DNA of 42,617 bases from an uncultured Eubacteriales bacterium (GTDB lineage: Bacteria > Bacillota > Clostridia > Christensenellales > UBA1242). Under the pieces are notes generated by a model. The model did not search any database, was not told the DNA's origin, and saw only the letters and a list, made by a program, of their open reading frames with translations. Below are positions 31,486-39,026 of the stretch, piece after piece (position 1 is the stretch's first letter; every line of letters begins with the position of its first letter). Location: positions 1 to 42,617 of the forward strand of contig CARXKP010000006.1 in NCBI GenBank assembly GCA_949096025.1, read 5' to 3'. The translations under genes were made by a program, and so were the position numbers.

Positions 31486-32058
31486 TCATCTTTCTATTTG
31501 GTCACTTTCACCACTAAAGCAATCCATAGCAAATTCAAAATTATTTTTAAGTGAACTAATATTATAGTTATAGCCAAGCATCTGCTTGCCTTCTTTTATT
31601 TCCAAATGATTTTGATTATTCTTATTTGCAAAATCAATAAGGTCAAAATAAAATCTATCACTATTTGTCCACTCTTCAAACTTTTGAATATTATCTTTTA
31701 TTTTATTTAAGTCCAAAGTGCCTAAGAAATTAATCAGTCCAACAGTAACTGCAAAAGGAACCACAGGTTCAATTCTTTCAAAAACAGTATTTTTATAATT
31801 ATCTGGAAAATACTTATTTCCAAGTTTTTTAAAATATCGTATTTCTCTCTTGTCACCATTACGTTCTTGCCACGATTTTAAAACCACTTTTGTTTCATAA
31901 CTATATCCGCAGTACACACTATTTGACCAGCCATCTATAATAGAGCCGTCACTTTTAGTAATGGTTACATTTTTCAACTCACTTGGCCAGTCATATAGTG
32001 TTTTGTCCCCTGCTTGTGTAAGGTTATTTTTAAAATAAAAAACATTGAATTTTAGCAT
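31486..32058 (-). CDS. C-terminal part of a gene split by an in-frame TGA
   Basis: A 190-codon frame from ATG 32058. It is in the same frame as the preceding gene, separated only by one TGA (32080-32082) and seven sense codons (His-Leu-Ile-Thr-Asp-Ala-Leu). No ribosome site precedes this ATG. Visible content: FNVFYFKNNLTQAGDKTLYDWP, a SNSVYCGYSYETKVVLK segment, KLGNKYFPDNYKN and a final DCFSGESDQIER. Read through, HLITDALMLKF continues the helix begun in SKGAL and supplies a His-x3-Asp pair like a metal-site helix. I take it as the second half of one protein of about 357 aa, probably a pseudogene. Confidence 0.6.
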   Translation of the reverse strand: MLKFNVFYFKNNLTQAGDKTLYDWPSELKNVTITKSDGSIIDGWSNSVYCGYSYETKVVLKSWQERNGDKREIRYFKKLGNKYFPDNYKNTVFERIEPVVPFAVTVGLINFLGTLDLNKIKDNIQKFEEWTNSDRFYFDLIDFANKNNQNHLEIKEGKQMLGYNYNISSLKNNFEFAMDCFSGESDQIER

Positions 32059-32079
32059 TAGTGCATCGGTTATAAGATG

Positions 32080-32559
32080 TCAGAGAGCACCTTTTGAAAA
32101 AGCATCAAATTTTATTTCTTTTAAACTTGGCAATGAAATAAATCTATCTATATAATCTTCAACAGAATTTTCTATTGGTTCAAAAGAGTTATTTAAAATG
32201 TAATTTCTATATTCAGTAAAATTATGTCTTTTTATAAGGTCATTTAGTTTTGACAGTTCTACTTTATGAGCCAAATCCTTTTCAATATCATTTCTATCTT
32301 CCTTGGTCTGTCCTAAATTTCCAAGATGAGAAATCCTTTTATCTTTTAACCCTACAATATTTCCATTTATATCTAATTGCTTTGTTGCATCTGGCCAAGA
32401 ATTGCCATTCATAAATAATTCTCTATTTTCTTTTTTAAGTTCTGGATTTTTCTTTAAAAATTCCGACTTTTCCTCTTCAGTTTTTAAATTATTGAATTGC
32501 CATTGCAAATTTTGAAGATGTGAAATTGCAACTGAAATATGTGTAGAATAACCCGACAT
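32080..32559 (-). CDS. N-terminal part of a split gene, zinc-dependent phospholipase C-like
   Basis: A 159-aa frame starting at ATG 32559 with GGAGGG upstream. The N-terminus GYSTHISVAISHLQN, then RELFMNGNSWPDATKQ and KRISHLGN, follow the pattern of zinc-dependent phospholipase C-like proteins: an early His, a G-N-x-x-P-D loop and a following His. The frame stops at TGA 32080-32082 and continues open for another 197 codons. The stop is in the context TGA-C, which is often leaky. The intact protein may bind zinc and act on phospholipids or phosphoesters. Possible explanations are a nonsense mutation, readthrough or an assembly error. Confidence 0.6.
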   Translation of the reverse strand: MSGYSTHISVAISHLQNLQWQFNNLKTEEEKSEFLKKNPELKKENRELFMNGNSWPDATKQLDINGNIVGLKDKRISHLGNLGQTKEDRNDIEKDLAHKVELSKLNDLIKRHNFTEYRNYILNNSFEPIENSVEDYIDRFISLPSLKEIKFDAFSKGAL

Positions 32560-32660
32560 TTTCCCTCCAAATTTTTAATAATTTTACAATATATATTTGA
32601 TAAAAGCAAGCAAAATGCAATCTGCATTAGGAAAAAATCGCCACTCTCAGCCTCTTAACA

Positions 32661-32686
32661 AAAAAGATTGTTTATGCAATCTTTTT
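32661..32686 (-). terminator. Terminator of the pnuC-like gene
   Basis: AAAAAGATTG (32661-32670) pairs perfectly with CAATCTTTTT (32677-32686), six-base loop. It lies about 55 bases past the stop on the minus strand. Confidence 0.75.
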
Positions 32687-32741
32687 GGAACTGAAGTAAC
32701 TGAAGCAAATCTAACAAGCGGTGAAACGAGATTACTAATTT

Positions 32742-33476
32742 TTAACTTCCAATCTCTTCCGATTGCAATATTTCTGTTTCGCCCTCTTGCAATGAATTTT
32801 GTTGTTGAGAATATAGTTTTTTCCAGTTTATAATGCTTATAATGGTTGAAATAAAATAAACAATATTCATAAGCACATAAACTATATTATTAAGATTTTG
32901 AGTGCAAAGAATAGAGTTCATTACTATGCCTACTATATTTGCAACCAGAAACACATAAAACTGCTCATAATACATTTGCGATGATAACATTAGCCCTATA
33001 AAACAAAGACTGGTATTAATCGCATCAAGATAAAAAAGGTTTGAATTAAGTTTCCAAAGCACTACCATAATCACTGGCAAAACCGCTATAAGAGTAATAG
33101 GAAAAATAATCTTCCCTCTTTTAGAAAGAGCTTTTAAATTTTTATTTTTGTCCTTTTTATCATTTCTTTTCCAGTTTATTATACCAAGCAGTATTAAAGG
33201 TGCGGAAACGGCAAAACAAAAAACTGCGTTAAAATAAATATGCTGAAGAAGGGATGTCGTAGCAATAAAAATTGTTGATATAAAATTGAATACGTGCATT
33301 AGTATACTATGCCTTGTTGCAAAAATACTATAAAGTACACCAAAAATAGAGCCAAAATCAGCTATCCATAAAATATTCCCAAAACCATTTATAGCCCTAT
33401 TGATAATTATACCAGTAATGCTAATTGTAAAAATAATTATACAATAAATATCATTTTTGCTTAACTTTTTCTTCAT
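32742..33476 (-). CDS. PnuC-like nicotinamide riboside/mononucleotide transporter
   Basis: A 244-aa integral membrane protein with about seven hydrophobic helices, separated by a Lys-rich cytoplasmic loop (WKRNDKKDKNKNLKALSKRGK). The segments WIADFGSIFGVLYSIFATRH near the N-terminus and LDAINTSLCFIGLMLSSQMYY toward the C-terminus resemble the half-repeats of PnuC vitamin transporters, which move nicotinamide riboside by facilitated diffusion. It is a divergent match, so a related vitamin (riboflavin or thiamin type) is possible. The tail is Gln/Glu-rich. I see no NAD- or thiamin-type riboswitch in the leader. An AAAAGG site precedes the ATG. Confidence 0.7.
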   Translation of the reverse strand: MKKKLSKNDIYCIIIFTISITGIIINRAINGFGNILWIADFGSIFGVLYSIFATRHSILMHVFNFISTIFIATTSLLQHIYFNAVFCFAVSAPLILLGIINWKRNDKKDKNKNLKALSKRGKIIFPITLIAVLPVIMVVLWKLNSNLFYLDAINTSLCFIGLMLSSQMYYEQFYVFLVANIVGIVMNSILCTQNLNNIVYVLMNIVYFISTIISIINWKKLYSQQQNSLQEGETEILQSEEIGS

Positions 33477-33589
33477 CTTCTAGCCTTTTTTATTTCATAA
33501 ATAGTTTAGCATACTTATTTTTATAATGAAAGAGCAAAACAATTTTTTTTAAAAATTTCTCTAAAAATACTGCGTTAATTAAAAAGATA

Positions 33590-33598
33590 TGATATAAT
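33590..33598 (+). promoter_or_regulatory. Extended -10 promoter of the mutT-like gene
   Basis: TGATATAAT: a consensus TATAAT at 33593-33598 with TGn upstream. No clear -35. AAAGGAG follows, just before the ATG at 33623. Confidence 0.6.
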
Positions 33599-33622
33599 TA
33601 TAAGCAAAGGAGAATATTACAA

Positions 33623-34018
33623 ATGAAACATATTGAAGTTGTAGCAGGAATTATAGAATATAATGACAAAATTTTATGTATGCAAAGGGATAAAGGGAAA
33701 TTTGACTATGTAAGTTTTAAATGGGAGTTCCCTGGCGGTAAGATAGAAGAGGGCGAAACCAAAGAAGAAGCTTTAAAACGAGAACTTCGTGAAGAAATGG
33801 AAATGGATGTTGAGATAACAAACCACTTTTTAGATATTTCACACGAGTACCCAGATTTTACAATGAATATGTATGTTTTTAAATGCAAGGCAAAAAGTGA
33901 AAAATTTGTAATGAATGTTCATCACGACTTTAAGTGGCTTCCACTTACAGAAATTTCATCTCTTGACTGGGCACCTGCTGACAAACCTGCAGTTGAAAAA
34001 CTCTTAGAAGAAAAATAA
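33623..34018 (+). CDS. MutT-like Nudix (8-oxo-dGTP-type) pyrophosphohydrolase
   Basis: A 131-aa single-domain Nudix enzyme of MutT size. It starts VVAGIIEYNDKILCMQRDKGK, followed by WEFPGGKIEEGETKEEALKREL and REEMEMDVEI. The box fits GX5EX7REUXEEXGU with the last Gly as Glu. WEFPGGK and the Asp/Trp tail DFKWLPLTEISSLDWAPAD are typical of (d)NTP-sanitising MutT/NudG enzymes that hydrolyse oxidised or methylated nucleotides. AAAGGAG precedes the ATG and a strong terminator follows. It is monocistronic. The specific oxidised nucleotide is inferred. Confidence 0.88.
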   Translation: MKHIEVVAGIIEYNDKILCMQRDKGKFDYVSFKWEFPGGKIEEGETKEEALKRELREEMEMDVEITNHFLDISHEYPDFTMNMYVFKCKAKSEKFVMNVHHDFKWLPLTEISSLDWAPADKPAVEKLLEEK

Positions 34019-34037
34019 TCACAAAAATTTAATAAAA

Positions 34038-34066
34038 CCCTAACTGTTACTCGTTAGGGCTTTTTT
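34038..34066 (+). terminator. Terminator of the mutT-like gene
   Basis: CCCTAAC (34038-34044) pairs perfectly with GTTAGGG (34053-34059), eight-base loop, followed by C and six Ts. Confidence 0.88.
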
Positions 34067-34096
34067 ATTATAAAATTTATAAGCAATTAAATTTTT

Positions 34097-34639
34097 CTAA
34101 ATTAATATATACTCCCAGCCAGGTTTCCAGTCGTGATTTATTCGCCAGTCATCAGCGAGGGCTTGTTCCCAAGTTTTATTGTTTGTAATTTTATCTATGG
34201 CAAGTTGCGGTGCTTTATGTGCAACAATAGCCACCCTTTTGCCGTCAAAATTTGCTTTTAGATCATCTAAAAATTCTTTTATTCTTTTTTCAACATCAAG
34301 TAGGCTTTCTCCATTTGGAAAGTTTTCTTCAATATGCGTGCTGTAAGAAGCAAGCTTACTGTCTTTACCGTTGTAATCTCCATAGTTACACTCTCGAATG
34401 CGAGGGTCTTTAATTATTTCAATATCTCGGTTATAAAAGTTTAATTTTGCACTTTCAACCGCCCTTTTTAAGTCAGAACAAAATACAATATCAAACTCTT
34501 CATTTTTTATAGTTTTGGCAAGTTCCACACCCTGCAAAATCCCCTTTTCTGAAAGTTCACCCTCATTCCATCCTGTAGATAATTTTAATGTATTGTCAGT
34601 AGTTGTTCCGTGAACAAAATATTTAATATAAACGCTCAT
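34097..34639 (-). CDS. Histidine phosphatase family protein, RHG changed to VHG
   Basis: A 180-aa protein if started at ATG 34639, which has AAAGGAG upstream; an earlier in-frame TTG at 34657 would put that site inside the gene. It has the phosphoglycerate-mutase-like fold: YFVHGTTTDN (His10), FCSDLKRAVESA (Arg59), IRECNYGDYNG (Glu83) and AIVAHKAP (His141). The first motif is normally RHG; the phosphate-binding Arg is Val9 here. Variants of this motif occur in a Bacillota subgroup, so loss of activity is not certain. Substrate unknown. It is divergent from adhE. Confidence 0.82.
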   Translation of the reverse strand: MSVYIKYFVHGTTTDNTLKLSTGWNEGELSEKGILQGVELAKTIKNEEFDIVFCSDLKRAVESAKLNFYNRDIEIIKDPRIRECNYGDYNGKDSKLASYSTHIEENFPNGESLLDVEKRIKEFLDDLKANFDGKRVAIVAHKAPQLAIDKITNNKTWEQALADDWRINHDWKPGWEYILI

Positions 34640-34658
34640 TTTTTTCTCCTTTAACAAA

Positions 34659-34667
34659 AGTATAACA
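34659..34667 (-). promoter_or_regulatory. Extended -10 promoter of the histidine phosphatase gene
   Basis: Minus strand TGTTATACT: TATACT (34659-34664) with TGT upstream. The short leader contains AAAGGAG. Confidence 0.5.
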
Positions 34668-34700
34668 TAAAAAAGAAAAATTTGTATTAAATTTGCTTTT

Positions 34701-34725
34701 CAAAATTATAAAATTTTGATAAAAT
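34701..34725 (+). promoter_or_regulatory. adhE promoter with palindromic operator candidate
   Basis: Extended -10 TGATAAAAT (34717-34725), with a possible -35 TTTTCA 17 bases upstream. The perfect inverted repeat CAAAATT-ATAA-AATTTTG (34701-34718) covers the spacer. It does not match the Rex consensus TTGTTAAnnnnTTAACAA well. Confidence 0.5.
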
Positions 34726-34763
34726 TTAAAGGTATGATAAAAATAAAACAAGGAAGGTGAAAA

Positions 34764-37376
34764 ATGGAAAACGAAACTGACAATAATATTTTACAAGAAA
34801 TTGACCAGCTTGTTAAAAATGGTCAAAAAGCACTCGAAGAGTTTAGAACTCTCGACCAAGAAAAAATAGATTACATTGTTGCAAAATGCAGTGTCGCAGG
34901 ACTTGACAAACACGGCGAACTTGCTCTTGCTGCAATTAATGAAACCAAAAGAGGTGTTTTTGAGGATAAAGCAACTAAAAATCTTTATGCTTGTGAATAT
35001 GTTGTAAATAATATGCGTCATCTTAAAACTGTTGGCGTAATTAGTGAAGACCCTGTTACTGGAATTATTGAAGTAGCTGACCCTGTCGGTGTTATTTGCG
35101 GTATAACACCTGTGACTAACCCAACTTCTACCGTTCTATTCAAATCTTTAATTAGTCTTAAAACAAGAAACCCTATCATCTTTGCTTTCCACCCTTCTGC
35201 TCAAGAGTGTTCTAAAAAGGCTGCTCAAGTTATGCTTGAAGTAGCAGTTAAAGCAGGTGCCCCTAAAAATTGTATTCAATGGATTGAACATCCTTCAATG
35301 GAGGCTACAAGTGCGCTTATGAAACATAGTGGAGTTGCCACAATTCTTGCAACTGGCGGAAATAGTATGGTAAAATCTGCATACTCTTGTGGAAAACCAG
35401 CACTTGGCGTTGGTGCTGGAAATGTACCTGCCTATATTGAAAAATCAGCAGACATCCGTCAGGCTGTAAACGATATAGTTCTTAGTAAAGCCTTTGACAA
35501 TGGTATGATTTGTGCGTCTGAGCAGGCTGTTATTATAGATAATGAAATTTACGATGAAGTAATTGAAGAATTTAAAAAATTTAACGTTCATTTTGCAACT
35601 AAAAAGCAAAAAGAACAACTTGAAAAATTTATGTTTGGAGTAGACGAGAAGCGCTCTAACCTAGAAGACGCAAGGCTAAATCCAAACATTGTTGGTCATT
35701 CAGCTTTTGATATTGCAAAAGATGCTGGATTTAAAGTTGATGAAAGAACTCCTGTAATTTGCGTTGAATGTAATGGTGTTGGAATAAAAGAGCCATTATC
35801 TAGAGAAAAGTTGTCGCCAGTTTTAGCAGTAATGAGAGCAAACTCTCTTGAAGAAGGCTATGACCTTGCCTGCAAAATGGTTGAATTTAATGGGCTTGGG
35901 CATAGTGCTTGTATTCACACAAAGAGCAAGGAAATCTCTGAAGAATTTGGCAGACGTGTAAAAGCAATGAGAATTATTTGGAACTCTCCTGCTACCTTTG
36001 GTGGTATTGGTAATATTTACAACTCCTTCCTACCTTCTCTCACACTTGGCTGTGGAAGTTATGGGAACAATTCGGTTGGTGGCAACATTAGCGCTGTTAA
36101 CCTGTTAAACATTAAAAAGATAGGAAAAAGGAGAAATACTATGCAGTGGTTTAAAGTTCCACCAAAAATATTCTTTGAAAGAAACTCTATTCAATATCTT
36201 CGCGATATGAAAAAGGTAAATAGAGTGTTCATCGTGACTGATAGAACTATGCTTGACCTTGGCTTTGTAAATAAGGTCACCGAACAACTTAATTTAAGAA
36301 GAGATAAAGTCCAAGTTTCACTCTTCTGTGATGTTGAACCAGACCCAGATATTTCAACCGTTAAGAAAGGGCTTGAGGTAATGAAGGCATTCCAACCTGA
36401 TACAATCATTGCTCTTGGCGGTGGTTCTCCTATGGACTGTGCTAAAGGTATGTGGCTTTTCTATGAAAATGAAGACATTGACTTTGACGACTTAAAACAA
36501 AAATTTATGGATATTAGAAAGCGTGCATTCCGTTACCCTGAAGTTGGCAGAAAGGCTAAACTTGTTTGTATACCAACGACTTCTGGTACTGGAAGTGAAG
36601 TCACTCCATTTGCAGTAATTTCAGATAAAGAAAACAACAAAAAATACCCACTTGCCGATTATGCTCTTACTCCAAAGGTTGCAATCATTGATAGTGAATT
36701 TACAACAAATCTCCCTGCATCAGTAACTGCCGACACTGGAATGGATGTTCTAACTCACGCACTTGAGGCATATGTATCAGTTCTCTCAAATGACTACACT
36801 GACGGACTAGCATTGCAGGCAATTCAGATGACATTCAAATATCTCCCTCGTGCGGTAGCAAATGGCAAGAATGACCTTGAAGCAAGAGAAAAAATGCACA
36901 ATGCCTCTACTATTGCTGGTATGGCTTTTGCGAATGCATTCCTTGGAATGAATCACTCGCTTGCTCATAAGGTTGGTGCAGTATTCCACACTCCTCACGG
37001 AAGAGCGAATGCGATACTCCTTCCTCACGTAATTAGATATAACGGACAAGTGCCTGACAAACTTCAAGCTTGGCCAAAATATAACTATTATGTTGCACAC
37101 GAAAAATATCAAACAGTTGCTAGACTTTTAGGACTTGCCGCCTCAACACCAGAAGAAGGTGTAGAGAGCCTTGCAAATGCAGTTATGGAACTTGGAAAAA
37201 CTGTCGGCATTAAGATGAATTTTGCTGATCAAAAAATAACAGAAGAAGAATGGCTAAGCCACCTTGATGAGGTTGCGTATATGGCTTATGAAGACCAATG
37301 CTCACCAGCAAACCCAAGAGTACCAATGGTTGAAGATATGAAGAAAATTCTTCTAAAGAGTTTTAAAGGAAATTAA
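34764..37376 (+). CDS. adhE: Bifunctional acetaldehyde-CoA / alcohol dehydrogenase AdhE
   Basis: An 870-aa fusion enzyme that reduces acetyl-CoA to acetaldehyde and then ethanol, reoxidising two NADH; it usually forms spirosome filaments. The aldehyde dehydrogenase half (about 1-440) has GGNSMVKSAYSCGKPALGVGAGN and the catalytic Cys250 in DNGMICASEQ. The iron-dependent alcohol dehydrogenase half (from about 460) has GGGSPMDCAKGMW, PTTSGTGSEVTPFAV, DVLTHALEAYVS and the iron-binding NHSLAHKVGAVFHTPHGRAN. Length is typical. AAGGAAGG precedes the ATG. The interdomain linker encodes KKIGKRRNTMQW, which at DNA level contains a ribosome site and an in-frame ATG at 36141. Confidence 0.96.
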   Translation: MENETDNNILQEIDQLVKNGQKALEEFRTLDQEKIDYIVAKCSVAGLDKHGELALAAINETKRGVFEDKATKNLYACEYVVNNMRHLKTVGVISEDPVTGIIEVADPVGVICGITPVTNPTSTVLFKSLISLKTRNPIIFAFHPSAQECSKKAAQVMLEVAVKAGAPKNCIQWIEHPSMEATSALMKHSGVATILATGGNSMVKSAYSCGKPALGVGAGNVPAYIEKSADIRQAVNDIVLSKAFDNGMICASEQAVIIDNEIYDEVIEEFKKFNVHFATKKQKEQLEKFMFGVDEKRSNLEDARLNPNIVGHSAFDIAKDAGFKVDERTPVICVECNGVGIKEPLSREKLSPVLAVMRANSLEEGYDLACKMVEFNGLGHSACIHTKSKEISEEFGRRVKAMRIIWNSPATFGGIGNIYNSFLPSLTLGCGSYGNNSVGGNISAVNLLNIKKIGKRRNTMQWFKVPPKIFFERNSIQYLRDMKKVNRVFIVTDRTMLDLGFVNKVTEQLNLRRDKVQVSLFCDVEPDPDISTVKKGLEVMKAFQPDTIIALGGGSPMDCAKGMWLFYENEDIDFDDLKQKFMDIRKRAFRYPEVGRKAKLVCIPTTSGTGSEVTPFAVISDKENNKKYPLADYALTPKVAIIDSEFTTNLPASVTADTGMDVLTHALEAYVSVLSNDYTDGLALQAIQMTFKYLPRAVANGKNDLEAREKMHNASTIAGMAFANAFLGMNHSLAHKVGAVFHTPHGRANAILLPHVIRYNGQVPDKLQAWPKYNYYVAHEKYQTVARLLGLAASTPEEGVESLANAVMELGKTVGIKMNFADQKITEEEWLSHLDEVAYMAYEDQCSPANPRVPMVEDMKKILLKSFKGN
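36125..36143 (+). promoter_or_regulatory. Possible internal ribosome binding site within adhE
   Basis: AAAAAGGAG, seven bases, then in-frame ATG at 36141 (codon 460). Initiation here would give a 411-aa stand-alone iron alcohol dehydrogenase. The Lys-Arg-Arg of the conserved linker partly explains the sequence. Confidence 0.4.
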
Positions 37377-37404
37377 TCTTTCTTTTAACAAAAAAATTAA
37401 ATTA

Positions 37405-37439
37405 AAAAATAGCATTAGATTAATACTAGTGCTATTTTT
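37405..37439. terminator. Bidirectional terminator, adhE / aspA
   Basis: AAAAATAGCATTAG (37405-37418) pairs with CTAGTGCTATTTTT (37426-37439), one G-T pair, seven-base loop, between convergent genes. Confidence 0.88.
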
Positions 37440-37444
37440 ATTTT

Positions 37445-38857
37445 TTATATGTTTTTCTTGAAATGATGAGGTTCGGTAACTTCAAATGGCGACATTACCT
37501 CTTCCAGTTTTTCCTTATCCATAAGTCCTCTTTCTAGTACTAATTGTCGAAGTGGAACGCCTGTTTTTAATGCCTCTTTTGCTAGTTTTGCCGCCTCTAT
37601 ATATCCAATAAATGGTGTAAGTGCGGTTGCCATTCCTACGCTATGTTCAAGCAAATCGTTACATCTATTTGGATTTGCTGTAATTCCGTCTATACAATTA
37701 TCAATAAGAGTTATAATGGCATTTTTAAGACACTCTATACTTTCAAAAAGTGAATAGAATATGACAGGCTCAAAAGCATTTAGTTCAAGTTGCCCTGCTT
37801 CGGCTGAAAAATTGACTGTAACATCGTTTCCAAATACCTTGTATGCTACCTGAGATACAACTTCAGGAATTACAGGATTGACCTTCCCCGGCATAATTGA
37901 AGAGCCATTTTGTCTTGCTGGGAGATTGATTTCATTAAGTCCAGTTTTTGGACCACTTGACATAAGTCTTAAGTCATTACACATTTTAGAAAGTGTTACA
38001 GCTAGAGTTTTAAGTGCTCCAGAAAGTTTAACATAAACCTCAATATTTGAAGTTCCATCAAACAGGTCATCAACCTGCTCATATTTTTCTCCACAAACTT
38101 CACTTATGGTTGAAACAATATTATCTAGATAATAACCGTCAACAGTTATTGCACTACCGATTGCACTCGCTCCCATATTCAAATTATGGATATCTTCTTC
38201 AGCACGACCAAGATTTAATGTATCTCTTTTTATTGCAGTTGCAAACGCGTGGAAACTTTGACCAAGTCGCATTGGTACAGCATCTTGAAGTTGAGTTCTG
38301 CCCATTTTGAGTATTCCGTCAAATTCCTTGGCTTTATTCATAAGTGACTGATAAAGTCTATCAAGTTCTTTATACAAAGGCTTTAAAAGAGAAACAAGTG
38401 CTAGTTTACCCGCTGACGGATATATATCATTTGTAGACTGCGACATATTTACGTGGTCATTAGGATGAACTATTTTATAGTCACCCTTTTTCCCGCCTAA
38501 AAGTTCTATTGCGCGGTTTGCAATCACCTCATTAGCATTCATATTGGCAGATGTTCCTGCTCCGCCCTGAATTGCATCGACAATAAATTCGTTTTGCCAC
38601 TTTCCCTCAATTATTTCATCACAAGCCTTTACAATAGCATCTGTAATTTCACTCGACATTCTTCCTGATGCATTGTTAGTAAGAGCACAACTTTTCTTGA
38701 GTTTTGCTAAAGCAATGATAAGTTCCTTGTGTATAGTTTTTCCTGTTATATTAAAATTTTGTTTTGCTCTTAAAGATTGAATTCCATAGTAAGCCTCAAC
38801 TGGGACAAGCAGATTTCCAATAGAGTCTGCCTCTTCTCTAAATGCCAAATTATCCAT
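37445..38857 (-). CDS. aspA: Aspartate ammonia-lyase (aspartase)
   Basis: A 470-aa enzyme of the fumarase/aspartase superfamily, interconverting aspartate with fumarate and ammonia as a homotetramer. The N-terminus REEADSIGNLLVPVEAYYGI and SLRAKQNF match AspA, as do AGTSANMNANEVIANRA, SQSTNDIYPSA and the signature loop GSSIMPGKVNPVIPE with the catalytic Ser. YYGIQS plus VNPVIPEVVSQVAYKV favours aspartase over class II fumarase. A TGAGG ribosome site and a TTGATT-17-GATAAT promoter precede it. In a fermenter it would feed fumarate respiration or supply ammonia. Confidence 0.93.
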   Translation of the reverse strand: MDNLAFREEADSIGNLLVPVEAYYGIQSLRAKQNFNITGKTIHKELIIALAKLKKSCALTNNASGRMSSEITDAIVKACDEIIEGKWQNEFIVDAIQGGAGTSANMNANEVIANRAIELLGGKKGDYKIVHPNDHVNMSQSTNDIYPSAGKLALVSLLKPLYKELDRLYQSLMNKAKEFDGILKMGRTQLQDAVPMRLGQSFHAFATAIKRDTLNLGRAEEDIHNLNMGASAIGSAITVDGYYLDNIVSTISEVCGEKYEQVDDLFDGTSNIEVYVKLSGALKTLAVTLSKMCNDLRLMSSGPKTGLNEINLPARQNGSSIMPGKVNPVIPEVVSQVAYKVFGNDVTVNFSAEAGQLELNAFEPVIFYSLFESIECLKNAIITLIDNCIDGITANPNRCNDLLEHSVGMATALTPFIGYIEAAKLAKEALKTGVPLRQLVLERGLMDKEKLEEVMSPFEVTEPHHFKKNI

Positions 38858-38882
38858 AAAACCTCACATAATTTTCACAAGC

Positions 38883-38911
38883 ATTATCGCATAAAAATAA
38901 CAAAAAATCAA
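38883..38911 (-). promoter_or_regulatory. aspA promoter
   Basis: Minus strand TTGATT (38906-38911), a 17-base spacer and GATAAT (38883-38888), with TGC directly upstream as an extended -10. Confidence 0.6.
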
Positions 38912-38992
38912 GAGGTAAAATGCAAATACTAATATTAATTTTTTGCTTTTTATATGATTTTATAAAAGGATATTTATATTTAAAATATTTTA

Positions 38993-39020
38993 TTGAAAAA
39001 TTTTTAAATTGTGCTATAAT
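38993..39020 (+). promoter_or_regulatory. Methyltransferase promoter (leaderless type)
   Basis: TTGAAA (38993-38998), a 16-base spacer and TATAAT (39015-39020) with TGC upstream (extended -10), then six bases (TAAATT) and ATG at 39027. No ribosome site. Confidence 0.75.
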
Positions 39021-39026
39021 TAAATT

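Noticed and set aside
32059..32103. UGA recoding or selenocysteine insertion
   Set aside because: UGA clearly ends other genes here (for example at the ATGA overlaps near 12109 and 29076), and I could form no convincing SECIS-like hairpin just after this TGA. The site is kept as an in-frame stop only.
34640..34657. TTG start for the histidine phosphatase gene
   Set aside because: AAAGGAG would be internal. The ATG at 34639 is correctly spaced, and the family N-terminus begins there.
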